Positions 8,478 to 18,358 of a DNA stretch of 64,000 nt are shown here, piece after piece (position 1 is the first letter of the stretch; the number at the start of each line of letters is the position of its first letter). This stretch comes from Roseateles depolymerans. GTDB taxonomy: Bacteria > Pseudomonadota > Gammaproteobacteria > Burkholderiales > Burkholderiaceae_C. The notes under the pieces were generated by a model. It saw nothing but the letters and a program-made list of their open reading frames with translations. It had not been told where the DNA came from and searched no databases. The stretch lies in the NCBI GenBank assembly GCA_003241055.1, contig QFOD01000002.1:1-64000 (forward strand), in the 5' to 3' direction. Position numbers and translations under genes: made by a program.

Positions 8478-9316
8478 AACCGCCCCTCACTCGCACGTTG
8501 CAGCACCACCTCCAGCACGAAACGGGTGCCGGCATAGGACAGCAGCAGCAGCGACGCGCCGGCATACAGCCAGCGGGTCGCACGGCGCCCTCGCCAGCCG
8601 TAGACGCGCCGACCGACCAGCAGGCCGGTCAGCACCAGCCAGCCCAGCACGGCGAACAGCGTCTTGTGATCCCAGCGCCAGGTCGGCGTGAAGAACCAGC
8701 CCAGCAAGATGGCCAGCGTCAGCACGCCGACGCCCGCGCTCACGAACTGGAAGGTCAGCCGCTCCAGCTGAAGCAAAGGCATGCCGCCTGCCGCTGCAGC
8801 CTGCCGGCGCAGGCGCTTCTCGGCACGATTCATCAGCGCCGCATGCAGCACCGCGACCCCGAACAGCCCATAGGAGGCCAGGCCCAGCACCCAATGCAAT
8901 GGCGCCAGCGGAGAGGACGCAAGCGGGCGCGCCTGCCCCGGAAAGCTCCAGGCCAGCAGCACCGCGACGGCGGCGAGCAGCGCGAGCACGCGCCGCACGC
9001 TGTGCAACGGCAGGAAACGACTCTCCACCAGGTAAACCGTCAACACCAGCCAGATGGTCATCGACAGCGCGGGAGCGAAACCGAAACGCGTGGCGTGCGG
9101 CACCAGGCCGTAGCCGCCGACGTCGACCAGCAGGGCCAGGCCTTGCGCAGCCCAGGCCAGTATCAAGGTCCAGCGCGGCCACCGCGTGGCCTTGGCGGCT
9201 GCGCCACCAGCCACGACGACCGATGCATAGGCCGCCAGGGCCATCGCGCTGGCCACGGCCAGCAGCAGACCGGCCGAGCCCGAGGCGGGCCCGATCAGGG
9301 GGGGCGATAAACTCAT
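8474..9316 (-). CDS. ypjD: CcsA/YpjD-like cytochrome c assembly-family inner-membrane protein
   Basis: 280 aa, predominantly hydrophobic, with about eight membrane segments and scattered histidines and tryptophans as in the CcsA/CcmC heme-handling superfamily (for example HWVLGLASYGLFGVAVLHAALM). Members next to ffh are usually annotated YpjD; their biochemical role is not settled. The start MSLSPPLIG at 9316 is preferred over an upstream in-frame ATG at 9379, which would overlap ffh and lie before a non-hydrophobic segment. The gene is divergent from ffh with a 56 bp spacer and is the first of an overlapping four-gene unit ending in pilR. Confidence 0.8.
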   Translation of the reverse strand: MSLSPPLIGPASGSAGLLLAVASAMALAAYASVVVAGGAAAKATRWPRWTLILAWAAQGLALLVDVGGYGLVPHATRFGFAPALSMTIWLVLTVYLVESRFLPLHSVRRVLALLAAVAVLLAWSFPGQARPLASSPLAPLHWVLGLASYGLFGVAVLHAALMNRAEKRLRRQAAAAGGMPLLQLERLTFQFVSAGVGVLTLAILLGWFFTPTWRWDHKTLFAVLGWLVLTGLLVGRRVYGWRGRRATRWLYAGASLLLLSYAGTRFVLEVVLQRASEGRL

Positions 9317-9372
9317 GGCCACAGTATACTTTTGGCCTCCGTGCGGTCTGCCGGGGCCTTCCCGATCTCCCC

Positions 9373-10749
9373 ATGGCATCCACCCTGACCGACCGCCTGA
9401 GTCGCCTCGTCAAAACGATGCGCGGCCAGGCCCGCATCACCGAGAGCAACGTGCAGGACATGCTGCGCGAAGTCCGCATGGCCCTGCTCGAGGCCGACGT
9501 GGCCCTGCCCGTGGTGCGCGACTTCATCGCCCGCGTCAAAGACAAGGCGCTGGGCCAGGAGGTGGTGGGCTCGCTCAACCCCGGCCAGGTGCTGGTGTCC
9601 ATCGTCCAGAAGGAACTCGCCGCCACCATGGGCGAGGGCGTTGCCGACATCAACCTGGCCGCCCAGCCGCCCGCCGTCATCCTGATGGCCGGCCTGCAGG
9701 GCGCCGGCAAGACGACGACCACCGCCAAACTCACCAAGCACCTGATCGAGAAGCGCAAGAAGAAGGTGCTGACGGTTTCGGCCGACGTGTATCGACCGGC
9801 TGCCATCGAGCAACTGAAGACGGTCACAGGCCAAGCCGGCGGCGAATGGTTCCCGTCCGAGCCCAACCAGAAGCCGCGCGACATCGCGCTGGCCGCGCTC
9901 GACTACGCCAAGCGCCACTACTTCGACGTGCTGCTGGTCGACACCGCCGGTCGCCTGGCCATCGACGAAGCGCTGATGGCCGAGATCAAGGAACTGCACG
10001 CGACGCTCAACCCGGTGGAGACGCTGTTCGTCGTCGACGCCATGCAGGGCCAGGATGCGGTCAACACCGCCAAGGCCTTCAAGGACGCGCTGCCACTGAC
10101 CGGCGTGATCCTGACCAAGCTGGACGGTGACTCCCGCGGCGGCGCGGCGCTGTCGGTGCGCCAGGTGACCGGCGCACCCATCAAGTTCGCCGGCGTGTCC
10201 GAGAAGATCGACGGGCTGGAGGTGTTCGACGCCGACCGCCACGCCGGCCGCGTGCTGGGCATGGGCGACATCGTCGCGCTGGTGGAGCAGGTCACGCAGA
10301 GCGTGGACCTCGCCTCGGCCCAGGCCATGGCCGAGAAGCTCAAGAGCGGCAGCGGCTTCGACCTGAACGACTTCCTGCAGCAGATCGGCCAGATGAAGAA
10401 GATGGGCGGCCTGGGCTCGCTGATGGACAAGCTGCCCACGCAGATGGCCGCCAAGGCCGGTCAGGCCGACATGGACCGCGCCGAGCGCGACATGAAGCGC
10501 ATGGAAGGCATTCTGAACGCGATGACCGCCAAGGAGCGCCGCAACCCCGCGCTGCTGATGGACGGCAAGAGCAAGGCCAGCCGCAAGCGCCGCATCGCCA
10601 CCGGCGCCGGCGTGCAGATCCAGGATGTGAACCGGCTGCTGAACCAGTTCGACCAGATGCAGCAGATGATGAAGAAGATGAAGGGCGGCGGCCTCTTCAA
10701 GATGATGAAGAAGCTGGGCGGCATGAAGGGCATGCTGCCGGGGATGTAA
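9373..10749 (+). CDS. ffh: Signal recognition particle GTPase Ffh (SRP54)
   Basis: 458 aa. An N-terminal helical bundle is followed by the GTPase domain with GAGKTTTTAKL (P-loop, about residue 106-118), DTAGR and TKLDGDSRGG. The C-terminal M domain is Met- and Lys-rich (KMGGLGSLMDKLP, KKMKGGGLFKMMKKLGG) and binds signal peptides and 4.5S RNA. It targets inner-membrane proteins to the translocon through FtsY, encoded just downstream on the opposite strand. The ATG at 9373 matches family length; in-frame upstream extensions are low-complexity and overlap ypjD. The 4.5S RNA gene was not found in this window. Confidence 0.97.
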   Translation: MASTLTDRLSRLVKTMRGQARITESNVQDMLREVRMALLEADVALPVVRDFIARVKDKALGQEVVGSLNPGQVLVSIVQKELAATMGEGVADINLAAQPPAVILMAGLQGAGKTTTTAKLTKHLIEKRKKKVLTVSADVYRPAAIEQLKTVTGQAGGEWFPSEPNQKPRDIALAALDYAKRHYFDVLLVDTAGRLAIDEALMAEIKELHATLNPVETLFVVDAMQGQDAVNTAKAFKDALPLTGVILTKLDGDSRGGAALSVRQVTGAPIKFAGVSEKIDGLEVFDADRHAGRVLGMGDIVALVEQVTQSVDLASAQAMAEKLKSGSGFDLNDFLQQIGQMKKMGGLGSLMDKLPTQMAAKAGQADMDRAERDMKRMEGILNAMTAKERRNPALLMDGKSKASRKRRIATGAGVQIQDVNRLLNQFDQMQQMMKKMKGGGLFKMMKKLGGMKGMLPGM

Positions 10750-10775
10750 CCCACCCCCTACCGGCTTCGCCGTGC

Positions 10776-10905
10776 CAAAGCCAGAGGCTTTGTCGTTCTG
10801 CAGGCACCACGAGTCCTCAGGACTCCTGGTGTCCGGCCTTACCCCCATCAAGGGGGCGCAGCCGGTGGCCCGGCAAAGCCGGCTCCACGGCTGCTGCTGG
10901 AGATG
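10776..10905. repeat. Cluster of short palindromes between convergent ffh and ftsY (REP-like)
   Basis: In succession: CAAAGCC-aga-GGCTTTG (10776-10792); CACCA/GAGTCC pairing with GGACTC/TGGTG around a TCA loop with one C-C mismatch (10805-10831); a CCCC/GGGG arm around ATCAA; and CCGGC-aaa-GCCGG. Such palindrome-dense stretches behind convergent genes resemble the repetitive extragenic elements common in Comamonadaceae-like genomes. The stretch may serve as a bidirectional transcription barrier. Copy number elsewhere cannot be judged from this window. Confidence 0.5.
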
Positions 10906-10923
10906 TCGGCCTGACGGCCTCCG

Positions 10924-12081
10924 TTATTCCAGCAACGCCCTGGCGAACTCGCGGGCATTGAAGGTCTCGAGGTCCTCGAGCTTCTCGCCCACGCCGATGA
11001 AATAGACCGGCACCGGCCGCTCGCGCGCGATGGCCGCGAGCACGCCGCCCTTGGCCGTACCGTCCAGCTTGGTGACGACCAAACCGGTCAGGCCCAGCGC
11101 GTCGTCGAAGGCCTTCACCTGGTTCAGCGCGTTCTGGCCGGTGTTGCCGTCCACCACCAGCAGCACCTCGTGCGGCGCGCCCTCCTGGGCCTTGGCGATC
11201 ACGCGCTTGATCTTCTTCAGCTCCTCCATCAGGTGGAGCTGTGTGGGCAGGCGGCCCGCGGTATCGGCGATCACCACGTCCACTCCGCGCGCGCGACCGG
11301 CGTTCACCGCATCGAAGGACACGGCCGCCGGATCGCCGCCATCCTGGCTGATGATCTCGACATGCGCACGGTCGGCCCACACGCCCAGCTGCTCGCGCGC
11401 CGCGGCACGGAAGGTGTCGGCGGCGGCCAGCAGCACGCGCTGATCGGCCTGCGCCAGATGGCGCGTGAGCTTGCCGATGCTGGTCGTCTTGCCGGCACCG
11501 TTCACACCCACCACCATCATCACGGTCGGCGTCTGCTCGCCCACCACCAGCGACTTCTCGAGCGGCGCCAGCAACTCGGTCAGCGCTTCCACCAGCAGCG
11601 CCCGCACCGCCTGCGGGTCGGCCGCCTTGGCCTCCTTGACGCGGCGCTTCAGGTCCTCGAGCAGGAACTCGGTCGCACGCACGCCGGTGTCGGCCATCAG
11701 CAGCGCCGCCTCCAGCTCCTCGTAGAGCTCGTCGTCGATGCGCGTGCCGGTGAAGACCTGGGCAATGGAACTGCCCGTCTTGCGCAAGCCGGAGCGCAGG
11801 CGGTCCAGCCAGCCCTGCCGCACCACCGGCGCCGGTGCAGGAGCAGGCTCGGGCGAAGGCTCGGGTGCCACTACAGGGGCCGCTACGGGGGCCGCGATGG
11901 CCACGACAGGTTCCTGAGGGGCAGAGGCTAGAGGGCTGTGGGCCGACGCAGCGGGCGCCTCCGGGGGCACCCAAGCGGGCTGTTCAGGCGCTGCCACGGG
12001 CGCGGGCGCCGGGGCTGGCTGAGGCTCGGGGGCCGGGGCGGCAGCACCGGAACCAAATTTTTTCTTGAAAAAACTGAACAT
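10924..12081 (-). CDS. ftsY: Signal recognition particle receptor FtsY
   Basis: 385 aa. An N-terminal Pro/Ala/Glu-rich A domain (about residues 1-90) of low complexity precedes the conserved NG GTPase domain: GVNGAGKTTSIGKL (P-loop), DTFRAAAREQL, DTAGRLPTQ and TKLDGTAKGG. It binds the Ffh-ribosome complex at the membrane. The start MFSFFKKKFG is typical. Convergent with ffh; its upstream side abuts the promoter of the tRNA-Met gene. Confidence 0.96.
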   Translation of the reverse strand: MFSFFKKKFGSGAAAPAPEPQPAPAPAPVAAPEQPAWVPPEAPAASAHSPLASAPQEPVVAIAAPVAAPVVAPEPSPEPAPAPAPVVRQGWLDRLRSGLRKTGSSIAQVFTGTRIDDELYEELEAALLMADTGVRATEFLLEDLKRRVKEAKAADPQAVRALLVEALTELLAPLEKSLVVGEQTPTVMMVVGVNGAGKTTSIGKLTRHLAQADQRVLLAAADTFRAAAREQLGVWADRAHVEIISQDGGDPAAVSFDAVNAGRARGVDVVIADTAGRLPTQLHLMEELKKIKRVIAKAQEGAPHEVLLVVDGNTGQNALNQVKAFDDALGLTGLVVTKLDGTAKGGVLAAIARERPVPVYFIGVGEKLEDLETFNAREFARALLE

Positions 12082-12083
12082 GC

Positions 12084-12113
12084 TTGCATTCTCGCTCGAA
12101 AGCGCGCTAGAAT
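12084..12113 (+). promoter_or_regulatory. Sigma70-type promoter of the tRNA-Met gene
   Basis: TTGCAT (12084-12089) and TAGAAT (12108-12113) are separated by 18 bp and lie 12 bp before the first base of the tRNA, so transcription would start just ahead of the mature 5' end. Confidence 0.6.
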
Positions 12114-12125
12114 CATGGGCTGTTA

Positions 12126-12202
<77 letters not shown>

Positions 12203-12225
12203 AACATCGCCCGCCAGGGCAGATC

Positions 12226-12262
12226 AAGGACTTGAAAGCGAAAGCTCTCAAGTCCTTTTTCT
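12226..12262 (+). terminator. Intrinsic terminator after tRNA-Met
   Basis: A perfect 10 bp stem, AAGGACTTGA (12226-12235) with TCAAGTCCTT (12248-12257), extended inside by AGC/GCT closing a GAAA tetraloop, followed directly by TTTCTTTG. Confidence 0.85.
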
Positions 12263-12494
12263 TTGCGCGCGCCAAACGGGCGATTGTCGCCCAGCCCCGA
12301 GTGCGCGCCGCTGCCATCTGCGGGGCCTGGGGCCAGGTCATGCGGCCACCTCCGGCCGCTCATTGCATCCGCAATCCAGGCCCTGTCGGCACGACGCCTC
12401 AGTGCACGCCGGCCTTCGACTACATTGGCCCGACGCACCGGAAGCGCTCGCACCACCGCCGGCCCCGTGTGCGCTGCATTACGGGATTCAAGAC

Positions 12495-13787
12495 ATGCGA
12501 ATCGTCATCGTCGGCGGCGGCGCCGGGGGGCTGGAACTGGCCTGCAAGCTGGGCCGCAAGCTCGGTGCGGACCAGGTGGCCCTGGTCGACAACAAGCTCT
12601 TTCACATCTGGAAGCCTTCGCTGCACGAGGTGGCCGCCGGCACGCTGGACGTGCACCAGGAGGGGCTCTCCTACGAGATGCTGGCGCACGACAACGGCTT
12701 CGAGTTCGTGTTCGGGCCGATGCTGGCGCTGGACGAGGCCCGGCGCTGCATCACCATTGGCGAGTTCATCGGCGAGGACGGCGAGCTCATCCTGCCGCAG
12801 CGGGAGCTGGCCTTCGATCACCTGGTGATCGCCGTGGGCAGCACGGCCAATCACTTCGGCGTGCCGGGCGCGGCCGAGCACTCCATCTCGCTGAACGGGC
12901 CGGCCGACGCCGAGCGTTTCCGCCTGCGCATGCTCAAGCTGCTCACCGTGGCCGAACTGCAGAAGCAGCAGGGCGACTCGCGAGGCGTCGATATCGTCAT
13001 CATCGGCGGGGGCGCCACCGGGGTGGAACTGGCCGCCGAGCTGCGTGAGGCCGGCGCCGTCCATGCGCGCTACGGCTTCCGCCATCTCGACCGGCATCAC
13101 GACGTGCGCATCACGCTGATCGAGGGCTCGGCCCGCATCCTGGAGCCCCTGCCCGAGAAGGTGTCGGCCGCGGCCGCACGTCTGCTGGGCGAGCGCCATG
13201 TAAGGCTGCGCACCAACTGCCGGGTGGTGAACATTCAGCCCGGCGCCATCGAGACCGCCGACGGCAGCACGCTGCGCGCCGACATCGTCGTCTGGGCCGC
13301 GGGCATCAAGCCGCCCCCGTTCGTGAAGGAGCTGGGGCTGCCGGTGAATCGCGGCGGCCAGCTTGTCGTCAACGAGCGCCTCGCGGTGGAGGGCCATGAG
13401 GGCATCTACGCCTTGGGCGACTGCGCCGCCTGCCCGGGGCCGGGCGGCAGGCTGGTGCCCCCGCGCGCTCAGGCCGCCCACCAGCAGGCCGACTACCTCT
13501 ACGAGCAGTTGCTGCGCATCGCCGCGGGCCGCCCGCCCCTGGTGGCCGGCTACCACTATCACGACCACGGCTCGCTGGTGTCCCTCGGCACCTCCACCTC
13601 GGTCGGCAACCTGATGGGCAACCTGTTCAAGGCCTCATGGTTCGTCGAAGGTGTGTTCGCCCGCACGATGTACGTCAGCCTGCACCTGATGCACCACCGC
13701 GCGGTGCTGGGCCTGCGGCGCACCGGCGTGCTGGCCGTTGCGCGCTTCCTGGTTAAGCGCGCCCGGCCGCTGGTCAAGCTGCACTGA
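12495..13787 (+). CDS. ndh: Type II NADH dehydrogenase (FAD-dependent NADH:quinone oxidoreductase)
   Basis: 430 aa monotopic flavoprotein. It has two Rossmann folds: N-terminal GGGAGGLELA (FAD) and VIIGGGATGVELAAEL near residue 170 (NADH). A YALGDCAA flavin motif and the AQAAHQQADYLYEQL quinone-site segment follow. The C-terminus has the amphipathic/hydrophobic tail expected for membrane attachment. It feeds electrons from NADH to quinone without proton pumping, fitting the cytochrome bd operon 3 kb away. Sulfide:quinone reductase was considered because of the sulfur genes next door, but the NDH-2 features fit better. The ATG at 12495 starts directly at the FAD motif; its stop is 3 bp from the convergent dioxygenase gene. 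Confidence 0.88.
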   Translation: MRIVIVGGGAGGLELACKLGRKLGADQVALVDNKLFHIWKPSLHEVAAGTLDVHQEGLSYEMLAHDNGFEFVFGPMLALDEARRCITIGEFIGEDGELILPQRELAFDHLVIAVGSTANHFGVPGAAEHSISLNGPADAERFRLRMLKLLTVAELQKQQGDSRGVDIVIIGGGATGVELAAELREAGAVHARYGFRHLDRHHDVRITLIEGSARILEPLPEKVSAAAARLLGERHVRLRTNCRVVNIQPGAIETADGSTLRADIVVWAAGIKPPPFVKELGLPVNRGGQLVVNERLAVEGHEGIYALGDCAACPGPGGRLVPPRAQAAHQQADYLYEQLLRIAAGRPPLVAGYHYHDHGSLVSLGTSTSVGNLMGNLFKASWFVEGVFARTMYVSLHLMHHRAVLGLRRTGVLAVARFLVKRARPLVKLH

Positions 13788-13790
13788 GCC

Positions 13791-14678
13791 TCAGACCGCG
13801 TCCAGCGGAATCTTCAGGTAACGGCGACCGTTGCCCTCGGGTGGTGGCAGCTCGCCCGCGCGCATGTTGACCTGCACCGACGGCAGGATCAGCGCGGGCA
13901 TCGCCAGCGTCGCATCGCGCGCCTGACGCATGGCGACGAACTCGTCCTCGCTGATGCCGTCTCGCACATGGATGTTGCGCTCGCGCTGCTCGGCCACGGT
14001 GCTGACGAACTGCAACTCGCGGCCGCCGGGCAGGTAGTCGTGGCACATGTAGAGCTTGGTCTGCGGCGCCAGGCTCAGCACCTTGTTGATGGAGCGATAC
14101 AGCGTGCGCGCATCGCCGCCCGGAAAGTCGCAGCGCGCAGTGCCGTAGTCGGGCATGAACAGGGTGTCGCCCACAAAGGCCGCCGTCTCGCGCCCGTCGC
14201 TGACCACATAGGTCAGGCAGGCGGGTGTGTGGCCCGGCGTGTGCAGCGCGCGCGCGTGCAGGCCGCCGATGGTGAAGGCCTCGTCGTCCGCCAGCAGGCG
14301 GTCGAATTGCCGGCCGTCGTAGGCAAAACCTGGCTCCACGTTGAAGAGGTCGCCAAAGGCCCGCTGGACCACGGTGATCTGCGCCCCGATCACCGTCTGC
14401 CCCCCCAGCGCCTGCTTCAGGTAGGGGGCCGCGGAAAGATGATCCGCGTGCACGTGGGTCTCGAGGATCCACTGCACCCGGGCATCCAGCTCCCGCACCC
14501 GGGCCACCAGCCGGTCGGCGCTCTGATGCCCGGTGCGGCCAGACTTGGCGTCGTAGTCGAGCACACTGTCGACCAGCGCGCACTGCCGGGTCTCGTCGTC
14601 CATGACCAGATAGCTCAGGGTCCAGGTCGCGGCGTCGAAGAACGCCTCCACATGCAGCCGGCTGTTTGCCTGGGTCAT
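13791..14678 (-). CDS. pdo: Persulfide dioxygenase-like metallo-beta-lactamase-fold protein
   Basis: 295 aa. The metal site THVHADH (H75, H77, D79, H80), then HTPGHTP, GDTLF and MCHDY follow the ETHE1/PDO order, where one iron is held by two His and one Asp and glutathione persulfide is oxidised to sulfite. The start MTQANSRL at 14678 has a GGAGAGAA ribosome-binding site, so the longer in-frame ATG at 14759 is rejected. It follows the DUF2892 gene by 32 bp and is probably co-transcribed with it from the sigma54-like promoter at 14951-14965. The divergent FisR-like gene supports a sulfane-sulfur detoxification role. A glyoxalase II activity is less likely. Confidence 0.85.
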   Translation of the reverse strand: MTQANSRLHVEAFFDAATWTLSYLVMDDETRQCALVDSVLDYDAKSGRTGHQSADRLVARVRELDARVQWILETHVHADHLSAAPYLKQALGGQTVIGAQITVVQRAFGDLFNVEPGFAYDGRQFDRLLADDEAFTIGGLHARALHTPGHTPACLTYVVSDGRETAAFVGDTLFMPDYGTARCDFPGGDARTLYRSINKVLSLAPQTKLYMCHDYLPGGRELQFVSTVAEQRERNIHVRDGISEDEFVAMRQARDATLAMPALILPSVQVNMRAGELPPPEGNGRRYLKIPLDAV

Positions 14679-14710
14679 CGTGTTCTCTCCTTGATCGAAC
14701 CCGCAGTGTC

Positions 14711-14902
14711 TCAGCGACGCGGGCAGGTGTTGATGCCCAAGGCGGTGTAGAGCGGGCACCAGCCGAGCACGCCGGTCAGCAGCGGCACGACACCCACATA
14801 GGCCCAGGCGCCCAGCACGCCGGTGGCCGCCAGTGCCAGCAGCACGACGCCAGCCGCCACACGCAGGCCGCGGTCCAGGGCACCTTCATTCTTGGCAGGC
14901 AT
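14711..14902 (-). CDS. DUF2892 (YgaP transmembrane-like) small membrane protein
   Basis: 63 aa with two hydrophobic helices (about residues 15-32 and 34-47) and the conserved ending GWCPLYTALGINTC of the DUF2892 family. The same domain forms the membrane part of the rhodanese YgaP, so a partner role in persulfide handling is plausible. A GAGGAG ribosome-binding site precedes the start. First gene of a two-gene unit with the persulfide dioxygenase. Confidence 0.85.
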   Translation of the reverse strand: MPAKNEGALDRGLRVAAGVVLLALAATGVLGAWAYVGVVPLLTGVLGWCPLYTALGINTCPRR

Positions 14903-14950
14903 CTCAGTCTCCTCAAAGCTTTGCGGGCAACAGTGCCCACCCCTGCCCTA

Positions 14951-14965
14951 TCAATCCCCGTGCCA
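14951..14965 (-). promoter_or_regulatory. Candidate sigma54 promoter for DUF2892-pdo
   Basis: Read on the minus strand: TGGCACG-GGGA-TTGA, matching TGGCACG-N4-TTGC except for the last base of the -12 element. The GG is correctly spaced ten bases from the -13/-12 pair. Transcription would start near 14940, about 38 nt before the DUF2892 start codon. The divergent regulator is a sigma54 activator, which gives the site a natural partner; the -12 mismatch is the main weakness. Confidence 0.5.
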
Positions 14966-15039
14966 GCCCGTGCCATCCGCCATGCCCGTCGGCTGGCAAT
15001 GGGCCCAACGAGAAGAGCCGCAAGCTCAACGAGTGGCGC

Positions 15040-15058
15040 AACTGCCAATCTGGCAGTT
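15040..15058. promoter_or_regulatory. Candidate FisR upstream activating palindrome
   Basis: AACTGCCA-ATC-TGGCAGTT is a perfect 8 bp inverted repeat with a 3 bp spacer, about 75 bp upstream of the candidate sigma54 promoter and 50 bp before fisR. That is the position expected for an activator dimer site. Extra TGGCAG half-sites follow at 15061 and 15071. Binding by FisR is inference. Confidence 0.45.
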
Positions 15059-15107
15059 ATTGGCAGCCCATGGCAGTGAATCCGGCAGCGAATGTCACAA
15101 TGAGCCC

Positions 15108-16442
<1,335 letters not shown>

Positions 16443-16505
16443 CCCCAATGCTCGGCCATTGCGCAGGCTCGGCCTCATGCAGGGCCGGTGCCCTGACGCC
16501 CTTGC

Positions 16506-16519
16506 ATGACCTGGATCAA
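16506..16519. promoter_or_regulatory. Possible FNR/ANR-like box upstream of the cyd operon
   Basis: ATGAC-CTGG-ATCAA compared with TTGAT-N4-ATCAA: one half-site is perfect and the other keeps TGA. It lies 75-90 bp before cydP. Oxygen control of cytochrome bd by FNR-type regulators is common, but the imperfect half-site makes this tentative. Confidence 0.3.
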
Positions 16520-16594
16520 GCCTTCCACCCAAAAGCTTCACCACCCCAGGTAAAGCCCCGATAGCCCTGGCACGGTTCTTGTAGAAACCCGACC

Positions 16595-16780
16595 GTGAAT
16601 CCCGCCGAACACCGATTGCTGCGCCACCTGGGCTGGGTGGTCCTCATCAAGCTGCTTGTTTTGGCGGGCCTGTGGCAGGCCTTCGTGGCCAATCAGCATG
16701 TGCCCGTGGACGCGAGTGCCACCGCCGTGCATCTGGGAGCGCCGGACACACCCGCCAGCGCGCCCCAGCGACCCAACTAG
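16595..16780 (+). CDS. cydP: Cytochrome oxidase putative small subunit CydP
   Basis: 61 aa: a short N-terminal segment with a RLLRHLGW stretch, one transmembrane helix (about 13-33) and a polar tail, matching the CydP family found ahead of cydA in many beta- and gammaproteobacteria. The start is GTG with no clear Shine-Dalgarno sequence, and no alternative in-frame start exists before the upstream stop. It lies 10 bp before cydA, whose ribosome-binding site overlaps the cydP stop region. CydP is thought to be an accessory single-span subunit of the bd oxidase. Confidence 0.82.
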   Translation: MNPAEHRLLRHLGWVVLIKLLVLAGLWQAFVANQHVPVDASATAVHLGAPDTPASAPQRPN

Positions 16781-16790
16781 GAGAGCATCC

Positions 16791-18347
16791 GTGATCTCGG
16801 ATCAATTGGTGGATCTGTCGCGACTGCAGTTCGCCGCGACAGCGCTGTACCACTTTCTGTTCGTACCCCTCACGCTGGGCATGGTGTGGCTGCTGGTCAT
16901 CATGGAGACCGTCTATGTGATGACCGGCAAGCAGGTGTGGAAGGACATGACCCGCTTCTGGGGCAAGCTCTTCGGCATCAACTTCGCGCTGGGCGTGACC
17001 ACCGGCATCACGCTGGAGTTCCAGTTCGGCACCAACTGGGCCTACTACTCGCACTACGTGGGCGACATCTTCGGCGCCCCGCTGGCCATCGAGGGCCTGA
17101 TGGCGTTCTTCCTGGAGTCCACCTTCATCGGCCTGTTCTTCTTCGGCTGGGACCGGCTGACCAAGGTCCAGCATCTGGTCGTCACCGCGCTGATGGCGGT
17201 GGGCACCAACCTGTCGGCGCTGTGGATACTGATCGCCAACGGCTGGATGCAGAACCCGGTGGGCGCCGAGTTCAACTGGCAGACCATGCGCATGGAGATG
17301 ACGGACTTCTGGACCATCGTCTTCAACCCCGACGCGCAGGCCAAGTTCGTGCACACGGTGTCGGCCGGCTATGTGACCGGCGCGATGTTCGTGCTGTCCA
17401 TCTCGGCCTGGTACCTGCTGCGCCGCCGTGACGTGGAGTTCGCCAAGCGCAGCTTCCGCGTGGCGGCCGCCTTCGGCCTGGCCAGCGTGCTCAGCGTCAT
17501 CGTGCTGGGTGACGAGTCCGGCTACACCGTCGGCGAGGCCCAGCAGACCAAGCTGGCCGCGATGGAAGCCATGTGGGAGACCGAACCCGCACCCGCCTCG
17601 TTCAACCTGATCGCCGGCATCAACGAAAAGGAGATGCGCAACGACTGGGCGGTGCAGATCCCCTGGGTGATGGGCCTGATCGGCACGCGCTCGGTGAGCA
17701 AGGAAATTCCGGGCATCCACGAGATCCACGAGAAGAACCGTGCCCGCATCGAGAGCGGCATCCAGGCGGTCGTCGCCCTGGAGCGCCTGCGCAAGAACCG
17801 CCAGGACCGTGACGCCGAGGTCCAGTTGCGCCTGCACCAGGCCGACCTGGGCTTCGGCCTGCTGCTGAAGAAGTACACCACCAACGTCGCCGAGGCCACG
17901 CCCGACATGATCGACCGCGCCGTCAAGGACACGGTGCCGCGCGTGGCCCCGATGTTCTGGGGCTTCCGCATCATGGTCGGCCTGGGCTTCCTGATGCTGG
18001 CGCTGTTCGCGCTGGCTTTCTGGAGCACGCTGAAGATGGGCCTGCGCGCCAAGCCCTGGCTGCTGCGCTGGGCCGTGGTGATGCTGCCCGCCCCGTGGAT
18101 CGCCTGCGAGCTGGGCTGGTTCGTCGCCGAGTACGGCCGCCAGCCCTGGACCATCTACGGCGTGCTGCCCACGCACCTGAGCGTGTCCACGCTGACGGTG
18201 GAGAGCCTGTACGGCTCGCTGGCCGGCTTCATCGGCTTCTACACGGTGCTGCTGATCGTTGAGGTGTTCCTGATGGTGAAGTTCGCCCGCCAGGGGCCGG
18301 GATCGCTGGGCACCGGCCGCTACGCCAACGAAGCCGCACACGCCTGA
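16791..18347 (+). CDS. cydA: Cytochrome bd ubiquinol oxidase subunit I
   Basis: 518 aa, GTG start preceded by GGAGAG. It has about nine membrane helices. An axial heme ligand candidate, H21, lies in YHFLFVPLTLGM, and GRQPWTIYGVLPT is the strongly conserved segment near the quinol/heme region. The length of about 520 aa indicates a long Q-loop, as in the E. coli enzyme. It forms the heme b558/b595/d core that oxidises quinol and reduces oxygen with high affinity. An antisense ORF of similar size on the other strand is a composition artefact. Confidence 0.96.
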   Translation: MISDQLVDLSRLQFAATALYHFLFVPLTLGMVWLLVIMETVYVMTGKQVWKDMTRFWGKLFGINFALGVTTGITLEFQFGTNWAYYSHYVGDIFGAPLAIEGLMAFFLESTFIGLFFFGWDRLTKVQHLVVTALMAVGTNLSALWILIANGWMQNPVGAEFNWQTMRMEMTDFWTIVFNPDAQAKFVHTVSAGYVTGAMFVLSISAWYLLRRRDVEFAKRSFRVAAAFGLASVLSVIVLGDESGYTVGEAQQTKLAAMEAMWETEPAPASFNLIAGINEKEMRNDWAVQIPWVMGLIGTRSVSKEIPGIHEIHEKNRARIESGIQAVVALERLRKNRQDRDAEVQLRLHQADLGFGLLLKKYTTNVAEATPDMIDRAVKDTVPRVAPMFWGFRIMVGLGFLMLALFALAFWSTLKMGLRAKPWLLRWAVVMLPAPWIACELGWFVAEYGRQPWTIYGVLPTHLSVSTLTVESLYGSLAGFIGFYTVLLIVEVFLMVKFARQGPGSLGTGRYANEAAHA

Positions 18348-18358
18348 AAGGACTCGCC

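Noticed and set aside
9316..9373. Palindromic AGTATACT between ypjD and ffh as a shared bidirectional -10 element
   Set aside because: No acceptable -35 at proper spacing on either strand, and on the ypjD side it would leave virtually no leader.
12495..13787. Sulfide:quinone reductase in place of NDH-2
   Set aside because: Tempting because of the adjacent persulfide dioxygenase, but the two Rossmann motifs, the AQxAxQ segment and the C-terminal tail fit NDH-2, and the redox cysteine pattern of SQR is missing.
16568..16582. Sigma54-like TGGCACG-N4-TTGT directly before cydP
   Set aside because: It matches at all but one base, but would place transcription initiation at the GTG start codon itself, leaving no leader. 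Kept only as a curiosity, not called as a promoter.
16647..18341. 564-codon frame antisense to cydA
   Set aside because: Shadow of the conserved cydA gene; composition artefact.
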